Below are positions 37,573-45,779 of a stretch of DNA of 64,000 nt, one piece after another. The number at the start of each line of letters is the position of its first letter. Position 1 is the stretch's first letter. Source of the stretch: Pleurocapsa sp. FMAR1 (GTDB lineage: Bacteria > Cyanobacteriota > Cyanobacteriia > Cyanobacteriales > Xenococcaceae); NCBI RefSeq assembly GCF_963665995.1, contig NZ_OY762512.1:2294001-2358000 (forward strand), given 5' to 3'. A model generated the notes under the pieces. That model was given only the letters and a program-made list of their open reading frames with translations, was not told the origin of the DNA and ran no database searches. The translations under genes were made by a program, and so were the position numbers.

Positions 37573-38013
37573 ATGAATCACGAAAAATTCATGAATGAAG
37601 CACTAATCGAAGCAAAAAAAGGTGATTTGCCTTATGGTGCAATAATTGTTAAAGATAATGAAATTATTGTTCGTGGTTACAACACAACCCAGACAGACAA
37701 TGATGTTTCGGCACATGGAGAAATTAATGCTCTACGTACCTTTACCAAAAAAAAGGGCTATTCATTAGATGTTCTTTCTGGCTATGTCTTATATACCACC
37801 TGTGAACCTTGCCCTATGTGTTCAGCAGCTTGTATTTGGGCAGGAGTATCTAAAGTTGTTTTTGGGGCATCAACACAACAGTTAATTGATTTAGGTATAA
37901 AACAAATAAATATATCATGCGAAACTGTCGCCGAAAAAGGATTTCAAAAGATGGAGGTTGTCGGCGGTGTTTTAGCTGATGAATGTTTGGAATTATTTAG
38001 ACAGCTTGAGTAA
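37573..38013 (+). CDS. Nucleoside/guanine deaminase-like protein
   Basis: This is a 146-residue zinc deaminase of the cytidine deaminase-like fold. Zinc ligands and the proton-shuttle Glu are in SAHGEINAL (His48, Glu50) and TTCEPCPMCSAAC (Cys80, Cys83), followed by WAGVSKVVFGA. The arrangement fits guanine deaminase/TadA-type enzymes; the length and lack of basic tRNA-binding residues favour a free nucleobase or nucleoside substrate, but that is inference. A partial MITE-like end follows at 38026. Confidence 0.87.
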   Translation: MNHEKFMNEALIEAKKGDLPYGAIIVKDNEIIVRGYNTTQTDNDVSAHGEINALRTFTKKKGYSLDVLSGYVLYTTCEPCPMCSAACIWAGVSKVVFGASTQQLIDLGIKQINISCETVAEKGFQKMEVVGGVLADECLELFRQLE

Positions 38014-38197
38014 ACTACTCAATTTGGCGTTGCTGATTTAAGTAATGATCTAACCTTCCATGTCTGGTTTTGTATATAACTTTGCAACCCTACATCATTG
38101 TTTAAAGATTAGGATGACTATTGGGTATCAGTAATTCTAAATTTCTAGTTTGGGTGTTCTATATTAGTAGAGTAATCTAAGCGATCGCATTTCAATC

Positions 38198-39589
38198 ATG
38201 GCAGTTTCACCCAACTTTGCTTTTTTAGGGGTTCATGATGCCCAGTTAGTCAACATAGCAACTCTAGCAGAGAAATACTTTAGAGATGACCCTGTTACCT
38301 GTTTGATTAAGCTAAGGCAATTTGGAGAATTATTAGCACAGTTAGTAGCTGCCAATGTCGCTTTGTATACTAATCCTGATGAATCACAGTCAGACCTACT
38401 TAATAGATTACAGTCGCAAAACTTACTACCTGGGGATGTTAGAAATCTCTTTCATCAATTGCGAAAGTCTGGTAATGATGCGGTTCATAATAACCAAGGG
38501 AATCATGGTTTAGCTCTACATCACATAAGATATGCAAGAGAACTTAGCATCTGGTTTCATCGTACTTTTAGTAATGATAGCTTTAGACCAGGGGCTTTTA
38601 TTCCCCTACATGCGGGCTAGCCCTTTGTAATCCAGAAAAGGAAACAGAAACCCTAAAAGAAGAATTAGCACGTCTGAGACAAGAAGCAGAAGCAAGTAGA
38701 AGTCAAGTTGAGTTAGCAGAAGCTAAGGCTTTAGAAGAGACGGAATTAAGACAGTTAGCCGAAGAATTACTAGAAGAAGCAGAAGCAGAATTAAAACAAC
38801 GATTAACTACAATTCAATCCTCAACTGCTAACAAGTCATCGAAACTAATTCAGCAAACTATTAGTGCTGCTAACGATGCCGAACAACAAATAGATTTAGA
38901 TGAGAATGAAACTCGTCGGTTATTAATTGATACCAAGTTAAGAGAAGCTGGTTGGGAGGTAAATTCAGATAATCTTACTTATACTAAAGGTACAAGACCC
39001 CAGAAAGGAAAAAATATAGCGATCGCCGAATATCCAGTTAAGCAGGGAAGGGCTGATTATGCTTTATTCGTGGGACTACAGGTAGTAGGTGTAGTAGAAG
39101 CCAAACGTCACAGTAAAGATGTCTCAGGAGATATTGCCCAAGCTAAAAGATATAGCCAAAATTATCTAATCAAAGGAGATGAAACCTTATGTGATGATCG
39201 ACCTTGGGGAGAATATAAAGTACCGTTCGTCTTTGCTACTAATGGTAGAGAGTATCTAGAACAGTTAAAAACTAAAAGTGGTATTTGGTTTTGTGATGTT
39301 CGCAATCCTTATAATCTTAGCCGTCCGTTACAGGGTTGGTATAGTCCACAGAGTCTAGTTAAGTTACAACAAAATACTTGCTTCTAGAAACTGGAAACCA
39401 CCACTGCGTAAATGGTTAGAAAGAATTGGTAAGCAGTTAAAGCAGGAAACTGTAGTTGATAGAGAAGCCTTTGACAAAGGGCAGTTTGAAGCTCAAGGTG
39501 GATTTAAACGGATTAATCAAACTTTTGCTGGTGAGTTAGAAACAGTATTAAGTGAGATTAATCAAGAATTGTGGCAAGAGAAGGCGTAA
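38198..39589 (+). pseudogene. hsdR: Broken hsdR of a type I restriction system (helicase deleted)
   Basis: Three collinear pieces of one HsdR are seen. 38198-38620 encodes the N-terminal DUF4145-like domain (MAVSPNFAFLGVHDAQL...). After a frameshift near 38610 a second frame runs 38629-39387 with a long coiled coil and the nuclease domain (ETRRLLIDTKLREAGWEV, GRADYALFVG, VGVVEAKR). After a further break at 39385 a third piece encodes the HsdR tail (KWLERIGKQLKQETVVDREA), ending at 39589. The whole helicase region, several hundred residues, is missing. The subunit cannot function. Confidence 0.85.
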
Positions 39590-39689
39590 TGATTCAAATC
39601 ACATATTTTATATTTGAAATTGTATATGTTGGTATTTAAGTTACAAAAACACAAATTAAAACTTTTAAAACTTGAAACAGCATATAGTT

Positions 39690-39899
39690 ATGGAAACTCA
39701 AACACTTAATAATTCTATTACATTTAAAGGCTTTGTTATCGCTTGCATTATTTTAATACCCCATTGTGTATATTCGTTTTATAAAATAGTGTTCCGTAAA
39801 AAGTATTTTAATATTCCGCCAACAAAAAATATGTTTTGGTCTCTTATGCAATTTATATTTTCAATACTAGAGTTTGTAATGGACCTCTTGCATAAATAG
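39690..39899 (+). CDS. Small membrane protein A in the type I locus
   Basis: This 69-residue protein (from ATG 39690) has a TM segment (about 12-32, FKGFVIACIILIPHCVYSF), a basic loop (FRKKYFNIPPTKN) and a second hydrophobic or amphipathic helix (MFWSLMQFIFSILEFVM). The last six residues (MDLLHK) are encoded by one end of an inverted-repeat element. The family is not recognised. It sits between the broken hsdR and hsdM with a second small membrane protein gene of similar design. Confidence 0.55.
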   Translation: METQTLNNSITFKGFVIACIILIPHCVYSFYKIVFRKKYFNIPPTKNMFWSLMQFIFSILEFVMDLLHK

Positions 39900-39976
39900 A
39901 AGATTAATATATTTTCCCTTTAACCTTTCCCCTTTTCCCTCTTGGCAAGCTAGTTCATTATGATTCGTGCAAGAAG
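39883..39976. repeat. Inverted-repeat element between two small membrane genes
   Basis: ACCTCTTGCATAAAT at 39883-39897 and ATTCGTGCAAGAAG at 39963-39976 are imperfect inverted repeats (about 11 of 14 matching) about 65 bases apart, with a pyrimidine-rich interior. The same ends occur at 51289-51352. One end forms the last codons of the upstream gene and the other the first codons of the downstream gene. MITE-like remnant. Confidence 0.6.
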
Positions 39977-40151
39977 TCTAATGGTTATACAATTAGCCAT
40001 ATTAATATTGCCAATATATGCTTTGTTCGATATCTATATGCTAATTGTATCTTATTCTCAAGAATCATTTATTGAAGCTACTGAAGGGGCTTTTGTGGAA
40101 TTTATCGATGCAATTTTAAAATTATTTAACTTACACAACACGGAAGATTAA
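39960..40151 (+). CDS. Small membrane protein B in the type I locus
   Basis: This 63-residue protein has one TM helix (about 9-31, VIQLAILILPIYALFDIYMLIV) and an acidic amphipathic C-terminal helix (GAFVEFIDAILKLFNL). Residues 1-6 (MIRARS) are encoded by the end of an inverted-repeat element, so the original start may be Met8. Its overall plan, TM followed by an amphipathic F/L-rich helix, resembles the preceding small protein. No family is recognised. Confidence 0.5.
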   Translation: MIRARSLMVIQLAILILPIYALFDIYMLIVSYSQESFIEATEGAFVEFIDAILKLFNLHNTED

Positions 40152-40283
40152 AGCGGTCACTGAAAGAAACAAAGAAAAGCCTATGATTATGTAATTATAA
40201 AAAAACTAAAATAATTGTTGGCAATTTTAAGCTTTGGTAATTAAAATGTTACTTTATCTGAGTGTCTTTTTTACCGAGATTGA

Positions 40284-41739
40284 ATGAACGTTACTACTGA
40301 TATTGTTGCTAAACTCTGGAGTCTATGTAATGTACTGCGGGATGATGGGATTACCTATCTACAGTATGTTACTGAGTTAACCTATCTTCTGTTTCTCAAG
40401 ATGATGCAGGAGACAGGGAAAGAAGATGTATTACCAGAAGGCTATCGGTAGGATGATTTAGTTAGTAAAGAAGGTATCGAACAGCTTACTTTTTATCGAG
40501 CATTGCTATTAAAGCTTGGTTCGGAATCAGCTAGCGATCGCATACAGGCTTATTTTTGCTAATGCTCAAACTGCTCTCAAGAAACCAACGAATCTAGCAA
40601 CAATAGTAACTAGCCTTGATTCTCTTGATTGGTATTCAGCTAAAGAATAAGGCTTGGGGGATTTATACGAAGGGTTGCTAGAAAAGAATGCTAGTGAAAA
40701 GAAATCGGGTGCGGGTCAATATTTTACGCCACGTCCTTTAATTGACAGCATGGTAGCTTTAATCAAACCTCAAGCAGGAGAATTAATACAAGACCCCGCA
40801 GCAGGTACGGGAGGGTTTTTGATTACTGCCGATAAATATATTAAGCAGCAGACAGATAATTTATTTGACCTATCAGTAGACGAACAAAACTTTCAAAGGG
40901 ATAAGGCATTTTACGGCATCGAATTAGTGCAGGACGCTCATCGCTTGTTACTGATGAATATGATGCTACATGGCATTGAAGGAGAGGTAGGTTTAGGAGA
41001 TAGCCTATCAGCAGACGGGCAGAGATTACGCAAAGCAAATGTAATTCTAACTAATCCTCCCTTTGGCACAAAGAAAGGAGGGGGTAAACCTACCAGAGAT
41101 GATTTTACTTACCAAACCTCTAACAAACAGCTAGCATTTTTAGAACATATTTATCGAGGGTTATTACCAGAGGGAAGGGCAGCAGTTGTATTACCTGATA
41201 ATGTTTTGTTTGAAGATGGACAGGGGCGGAACATTAGGGCTGACTTGATGGATAAGTGCAACCTTCATACTATCCTGCGTTTACCGACGGGTATCTTTTA
41301 CGCTCAAGGAGTTAAAACTAATGTTCTATTTTTCCAACGAGGTACAACAGAGAAAGGAAATACCAAGGAAGTTTGGTTTTATGACTTAAGAACTAATATG
41401 CCTTCCTTTGGTAAGCGTACTCCTTTTACTAAAAAGCACTTTGAATACTTTGAGATATGTTATGGCAATGACCCTAATGGCAAGAGTCCTCGTCAGGATT
41501 TAGGAGAGTCAGGGCGGTTTAGATGCTTTAGTCGGGATGATATTACTAAACGAGGAGAGAACCTAGATATATCTTGGTTACGGGATGAAAGTTTACAAAG
41601 TGCTGAAGACCTACCCGAACCTGATGAAATAGCAGCAGAGATTATGATGAGGTTACAAACAGCAATGGAAGATATGGAAGCTTTAACCGAGTTGTTAGAT
41701 AATCCTGGTGTTGAAGAAGAAGCGCACCGCCCTGTCTGA
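40284..41739 (+). pseudogene. hsdM: Broken hsdM of a type I restriction system
   Basis: This is the DNA adenine methyltransferase subunit of the type I system, decayed. The N-terminal part starts at ATG 40284 (VAKLWSLCNVLRDDGITYL) and has an in-frame TAG at 40449 where a Trp codon is expected, an extra base near 40551 that shifts the frame, and an in-frame TAA at 40648. From 40654 a 361-codon open frame carries the intact catalytic part: YFTPRPLIDSMV, the SAM-binding PAAGTGGF and the catalytic NPPF. Its last codons run into a palindromic repeat. Full activity is unlikely. Confidence 0.88.
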
Positions 41740-41765
41740 GGTTTCCTCAGACGTAAGGACGGAGC
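41724..41765. repeat. Palindromic repeat at the 3' end of hsdM
   Basis: GCACCGCCC-TGTCTGAGG and CCTCAGAC-GTA-AGGACGGAGC form an imperfect stem around a TTT loop. The GAGG-TTT-CCTC centre is shared with the insertion in the hsdR remnant at 24305-24344. It supplies the last codons and stop of the hsdM frame. Confidence 0.65.
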
Positions 41766-41805
41766 AAGAAGTTTGATAATAGATGAAGAAGTAGATAGTT
41801 TAATT

Positions 41806-42027
41806 ATGAATACAGAAGAGAAAGTTATCAAAAAACTGAAGAGGTTTTCGTTAGAAACACAACAAGAGGTATTGCAGTTCATGGAATTTTTAGAATTTCG
41901 CAATCAATCTCTTAAGAAAAAAACTGATATATCTGCTTTAGAAGCTGCGGGAACTTTAGTAGGGTGCTTGGAAGCAGCAGAGGATTTATCTACCAACAAA
42001 GATTATCTTAAGGGATTTGGTCAGTAG
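41806..42027 (+). CDS. VapB-like antitoxin
   Basis: This 73-residue protein (from ATG 41806; a TTG at 41773 is an alternative) resembles small DUF2281/VapB-type antitoxins: IKKLKRFSLETQQEVLQFMEFLEF is the common helical motif, and the tail (SALEAAGTLVGCLEAAEDLS) would wrap the toxin. Its stop overlaps the next GTG by one base, as in vapBC pairs. The partner toxin is reduced to its first residues in the following chimeric gene, so the antitoxin is probably an orphan. Confidence 0.65.
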   Translation: MNTEEKVIKKLKRFSLETQQEVLQFMEFLEFRNQSLKKKTDISALEAAGTLVGCLEAAEDLSTNKDYLKGFGQ

Positions 42028-42290
42028 TGTACCGTCAAGTTTTATTGGATACGGGTTCATTAGTTGCTTTACTCAATCGTCAATATCAGTCAGTAAATGA
42101 AGCTATTAATGCTGGATTGAAATTATTAATGGAACAAGAGCTTATTTATCAGGGGCGTTTTGCCGAACTCAGACAAGAAATTATGGTAGGGATTGAGGCA
42201 TCCCAAAGAGGTGAGGTTGTAGATAGCGAAACTGTTTTTAATTCCATTCAAGAGAAATTAGAACAGCGTCGCCATCAAGCAGAATCATGA
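42027..42290 (+). CDS. Chimera of VapC N-terminus and ParD antitoxin
   Basis: This 87-residue frame starts at GTG 42027. Residues 1-18 (YRQVLLDTGSLVALLN) are the first strand and helix of a PIN-domain VapC toxin, including the first catalytic Asp. From about residue 20 (YQSVNEAINAGLKLLMEQE ... GRFAELRQEIMVG) the sequence matches a ParD-type antitoxin lacking its N-terminal DNA-binding strand. The junction is in frame, implying a deletion that joined two toxin-antitoxin loci. Neither original function is expected to be complete. Confidence 0.7.
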   Translation: MYRQVLLDTGSLVALLNRQYQSVNEAINAGLKLLMEQELIYQGRFAELRQEIMVGIEASQRGEVVDSETVFNSIQEKLEQRRHQAES

Positions 42291-42424
42291 GCAATATTTG
42301 TCGTTTTACTGTTCCTGCTAGTAGAGACATTGAAAGTATTATCGCCATGAAATTAATTTCATGGCTTAAACCCAAAGTCGGTTTAAACCGACTTAAAATG
42401 TTAGGCAGAGAATTTATTCTTTGA
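42287..42424 (+). pseudogene. Truncated parE toxin
   Basis: A frame overlapping the ParD-like stop by 4 bases (ATGA) begins MSNICRFTVPASRDIESIIA, the start of a ParE/RelE-type toxin. After 20 residues the sequence runs directly into a hairpin repeat (from 42345) and ends at 42424. The toxin core is absent. The repeat appears to have replaced or cut the rest of the gene. Confidence 0.65.
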
Positions 42425-42425
42425 C
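42345..42425. repeat. Three-hairpin repeat, copy A (upstream of transposase)
   Basis: Hairpin 1 is a perfect 20-base palindrome (42345-42364, CCATGAAAT/ATTTCATGG), hairpin 2 is AAGTCGGTTT/AAACCGACTT (42375-42394) and hairpin 3 is AGAAT-TT-ATTCT (about 42409-42420). It lies 40-120 bases before the Y1 transposase and joins the truncated parE. It is the most divergent copy. Confidence 0.8.
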
Positions 42426-42466
42426 TTCGTTAAATGTAGCAAAAAGCGATCGCATTTAAAATTAAT

Positions 42467-42928
42467 ATGGCTCTGTGGCGTTTATATTATCATTTGGTTT
42501 GGGCAACAAAAGAAAGACAACCATTGATTGACAGTAAACGTGAAGCTCGGCTTTATCCTTATATTGTGAGTAAAGCAGATTCTCTAAACTGTATTATTCA
42601 TGGCATCAATGGAACAGATAATCATATTCATGTAATTGCTTCAATTCCGCCCAAAATGGCGATCGCAGAATTTGCTAAACGTATCAAGGGTAGTAGTTCG
42701 CATTACCTAAATCAAAATTTTCCCAATCCGACTAAATTTGCTTGGCAAGAGGGTTACGCCGTATTTTCTTTAGGTGCTAAACAATTAGAAACTGCGATCG
42801 CATATGTTGAAAATCAAAAAATACATCATCAACAAAAAACCATAATTTCTATATTAGAACGAATTGAACACGACGACCATCCTCCTAAATCTCATAGATC
42901 GTCAAAACAAGCGTCACAAGATGATTAA
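42467..42928 (+). CDS. IS200-like Y1 transposase (RAYT type)
   Basis: This is a single-strand DNA transposase of the HUH Y1 class, 153 residues, slightly longer than minimal IS200 TnpA. The metal-binding HUH motif is HIH at 53-55 in GTDNHIHVIASI, and the nucleophile Tyr is probably Y113 in AYVENQKIHH. WRLYYHLVWATKERQPLI at the start is typical of the group. No TnpB is linked. It is flanked by copies of a structured repeat, as in REP-associated tyrosine transposases, which act on such hairpins. It appears intact. Confidence 0.87.
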   Translation: MALWRLYYHLVWATKERQPLIDSKREARLYPYIVSKADSLNCIIHGINGTDNHIHVIASIPPKMAIAEFAKRIKGSSSHYLNQNFPNPTKFAWQEGYAVFSLGAKQLETAIAYVENQKIHHQQKTIISILERIEHDDHPPKSHRSSKQASQDD

Positions 42929-43030
42929 ATAGCTTACCCACAAATCACCATGAAATCAATTTCGTGGCTCATGCACCAAGTCCGTTTAAACCGACTTAAG
43001 ATATCAGACGGGGAATTTATTCCCTGGCTG
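42923..43030. repeat. Three-hairpin repeat, copy B
   Basis: This 108-base unit starts GATTAAATAGCTTACC (overlapping the end of the transposase gene) and contains hairpin 1 CCATGAAAT/ATTTCGTGG (one G-T pair), hairpin 2 AAGTCCGTTT/AAACCGACTT (one mismatch) and hairpin 3 GGGGAAT-TT-ATTCCCT with outer CAG/CTG. Confidence 0.85.
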
Positions 43031-43093
43031 TCTAATGTATTGGGTAACTGATCTTAAATTGGTTTCTCTTTTTGACTGATATTTATCATTTAA

Positions 43094-43200
43094 GATTGAA
43101 TGGTTTGCCTACAAATCACCATGAAATTAATTTCATGGCTCATACACCAAGTCCGTTTAAACGGACTTAAGATATCAGACGGGGAATTTATTCCCTGGCG
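43094..43200. repeat. Three-hairpin repeat, copy C
   Basis: Same unit as copy B, 171 bases further on. Hairpin 1 is perfect (ATTTCATGG) and hairpin 2 is the perfect palindrome AAGTCCGTTT/AAACGGACTT. Hairpin 3 is identical to copy B. The DNA between the units is not repeated. Confidence 0.85.
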
Positions 43201-43279
43201 GGTTGATTGCACTGGGTCATAAATTTCGGATAGGTTCGGGTTTCGAGCGATAGATGTTTGTTGTTTGAGATTTAAAAGA

Positions 43280-43386
43280 GATTAAATAGCTTACCCACAA
43301 ATCACCATGAAATCAATTTCGTGGCTCATACCCCAAGTCCGTTTAAACGGACTTAAGATATCAGACGGGGAATTTATTCCCTGGCT
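43280..43386. repeat. Three-hairpin repeat, copy D (before hsdS)
   Basis: Same unit, 186 bases after copy C. The left flank and hairpin 1 match copy B, hairpin 2 matches copy C. It ends 46 bases before the hsdS start. The 504 bases from the transposase to hsdS contain only these units and their spacers. Confidence 0.85.
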
Positions 43387-43432
43387 TTTTAGTTGATTGA
43401 TGTTTATTGTTACAGGGTGAGGAGAGATTAAG

Positions 43433-44878
43433 TTGAGTTTAAATATTCCTGAGAGTTGGACATTAGCAGAACTAAAACAATTGGGAAAAATTGTAACAGG
43501 TTTTACTCCTTCCAAGAAAAATTCTCAATTTTATGGAGATATTATTCCTTTTTACAAACCAACGGATTTAGATGCTGGTTATGAAGTTATAGAGGCTAGA
43601 GAATATTTATCAGAATTAGGTGCAAGTAAAAGCAGACTGTTACCACCTTTTTCTATTTTGGTGACTTGTATTGGTGCTACTATCGGGAAAACTGGATTAT
43701 CACAAGCAATTTGCACAACCAATCAGCAAATTAATTCAGTAATACTAGAAAAATACATATTTTCCCAATGGCTGTTTTGGTTTATTAGCAGTCCTCAAGG
43801 ACAAAAATTAATTATTAATAACGCTTCTGCTACCACTTTGCCCATTCTAAATAAAACACGCTTTAGTGAATTAAAGTTTCCCCTACCACCTCTCAACGAA
43901 CAAAAACGCATCGTAACTAAAATAGAAGCCCTACAAACAAGAAGCACCACAGTAAAAAAAGAACTAGAAGCAATTAAACCTCTACTAAATCAATTCCGTC
44001 AATCTGTTCTGGCTGCTGCTTTTCGTGGTGATTTAACTAAAGACTGGCGATCGCAAAACCCCGATGTTGAACCTGCTTTAAAACTTATACAATCTAATTC
44101 TGATATAGTATCAAACTATCTACCTATTAGTTGGTGTCAAGCTTTAGTAGGAGATGTTGTTGAAAACTTGAAATATGGAACATCAAAAAAGTGCCGTTAT
44201 GAAATAGATGGTATTCCAGTGTTACGTATTCCTAATATTGTTGATGGAACTATAAACCATTCAGATTTAAAATATGCACAATTACCAGATAAAGAATTTG
44301 ACAAGCTAAGATTAATTTCAGGAGACATTCTGATGATTAGGTCAAATGGAAGTGCGTCTTTAGTTGGTAGAACAGCCATTATTAGAGAAGCTGAAAAAGA
44401 TTTTGCTTATGCTGGATATTTGATTAGATTAAGACCAAACAAAGGATTAGTTTATCCTGAATATTTGAATTTGTGGTTTTCTAGCTATGAAATTAGATTA
44501 CAGATAGAAATTCCTTTACGTTCAACAAGTGGAGTCAATAATATCAACAGTGACGAAACTAAGAAACTCAATATTCCAATTCCACCACTTCAAGAACAAA
44601 AAGAAATAGTCCGCCGTATAGAATCACTATTCAAACTAGCAGACAACATCGAACAACAATACCAACAAGCAGAAATAGATTTAGAAACCCTCAACCAATC
44701 CATCTTAGCTAAAGCCTTCCGAGGCGAACTTGTTCCCCAAGACCCCAACGATGAACCAGCATCAGTATTATTAAAAAGGATTAGGGAAGAAAGAGAAAAA
44801 GCAACAGCTAAGAAATCTAAGACGAAGAAAACAAGTAGTAAGAAGCAAGACAAACAATTAGGCATACCAGGAATATAA
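43433..44878 (+). CDS. hsdS: Type I restriction specificity subunit
   Basis: HsdS recognises the split DNA target of a type I system. The 481-residue protein has two target-recognition domains (about 1-160 and 225-400), each followed by a conserved helix: FPLPPLNEQKRIVTKIEAL near 155-175 and IPIPPLQEQKEIVRRIESL near 382-402. The central and C-terminal LAAAFRGDLT and LAKAFRGELVPQDPNDEPA mark the HsdM-contacting regions. Start is TTG 43433, preceded by GAGGAGAG; no closer ATG exists. It is intact although hsdM and hsdR are broken. Confidence 0.93.
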   Translation: MSLNIPESWTLAELKQLGKIVTGFTPSKKNSQFYGDIIPFYKPTDLDAGYEVIEAREYLSELGASKSRLLPPFSILVTCIGATIGKTGLSQAICTTNQQINSVILEKYIFSQWLFWFISSPQGQKLIINNASATTLPILNKTRFSELKFPLPPLNEQKRIVTKIEALQTRSTTVKKELEAIKPLLNQFRQSVLAAAFRGDLTKDWRSQNPDVEPALKLIQSNSDIVSNYLPISWCQALVGDVVENLKYGTSKKCRYEIDGIPVLRIPNIVDGTINHSDLKYAQLPDKEFDKLRLISGDILMIRSNGSASLVGRTAIIREAEKDFAYAGYLIRLRPNKGLVYPEYLNLWFSSYEIRLQIEIPLRSTSGVNNINSDETKKLNIPIPPLQEQKEIVRRIESLFKLADNIEQQYQQAEIDLETLNQSILAKAFRGELVPQDPNDEPASVLLKRIREEREKATAKKSKTKKTSSKKQDKQLGIPGI

Positions 44879-44938
44879 CTAAGCAAATTTAGAAATTAAT
44901 TACCAGTATTTCGAGTTTTTTTAGGTAGAGCTACTTAA

Positions 44939-45775
44939 ATGGTCGAGGAAAAAAAACAAAATCTATCTTATTTTGCCGAATTGAATCCTATTTATCGATT
45001 CAAACAAGTACCAAAAGTCATAATTCATAATACTTATTCGAGTTCATCAAGTTTAAATCGAGATTCAATCAAAGTTTTGAGTTGGAATATCGCTAAAAAC
45101 AATTACGACCCAAGCTGGAGCAAAGATTTTTTGGCAATTGTCGATCGCTATCAACCAGATAAAATCTTTTTGCAAGAAGTTCGTCTGCGTGCTGATGTCC
45201 AAGAAATTGCCGAATTAACCCAAATGGGTTGGGCTTTTGTCCCTAACTTCATTGATGTCTCAAACAATACCTATTCAGGAATTCTAATTGCTAGTCAAGG
45301 CGATCGCATCTCTAAGCAAGCTGTAATTACCAAGCATTACGAACCAGTTACTAATACCCCGAAAGTTTCTTTATTTACCGAGCATTCTTTAAGCGACTGC
45401 CCCCAAAGCTTGTTAGCCGTTAACACTCATTTGATTAATTTCGTTAATCTAAGTAAATTCAAAGCTCAACTACAAGAAATTGAGTCAATACTCAACGAGC
45501 ATCAAGGGGCAATAATTTTGGCAGGAGACTTTAATATCTGGAATAAATCTCGATGGCAGATATTATCTCAAATGGCAGCTAGGCTAAATTTAACCCCTGT
45601 ATCTTTTACCACCGAAGATACTAAAAAAATTAAAAACTTTCTATTATCTCCACCGCTAGATTATATCTTTTATCGCGGATTTGCTCCAAAGCTACACACT
45701 GCCAAGGTGATAGATAATATCTCTTCTTCAGATCACAATCCTCTTTTTGTAGAGCTTTGCTTAAATAGAGACTAG
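44939..45775 (+). CDS. Endonuclease/exonuclease/phosphatase-family protein
   Basis: This is a 278-residue Mg2+-dependent phosphoesterase of the EEP (DNase I-like) superfamily. Signature blocks are VLSWNIAKNNYD near 43-54, IFLQEVRLR near 77-85, LAGDFNIWNKSRW near 198-210 and SSDHNPLFVEL near 263-273. The D-x-N and terminal S-D-H residues are the metal and catalytic sites. There is no signal peptide. The substrate may be a nucleic acid, a phospholipid or an inositol phosphate; the sequence does not decide. It converges with the AI-2E-family gene with 4 bases between the stops. Confidence 0.85.
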   Translation: MVEEKKQNLSYFAELNPIYRFKQVPKVIIHNTYSSSSSLNRDSIKVLSWNIAKNNYDPSWSKDFLAIVDRYQPDKIFLQEVRLRADVQEIAELTQMGWAFVPNFIDVSNNTYSGILIASQGDRISKQAVITKHYEPVTNTPKVSLFTEHSLSDCPQSLLAVNTHLINFVNLSKFKAQLQEIESILNEHQGAIILAGDFNIWNKSRWQILSQMAARLNLTPVSFTTEDTKKIKNFLLSPPLDYIFYRGFAPKLHTAKVIDNISSSDHNPLFVELCLNRD

Positions 45776-45779
45776 ACGA

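Noticed and set aside
42923-43386. CRISPR array
   Set aside because: Repeats are about 107 bases with internal hairpins, only three or four copies, irregular spacing of 171 and 186 bases, and no cas genes nearby.
43291-43515. 74-codon minus-strand frame
   Set aside because: It is the reverse reading of hairpin copy D and the hsdS 5' end, with no independent support.
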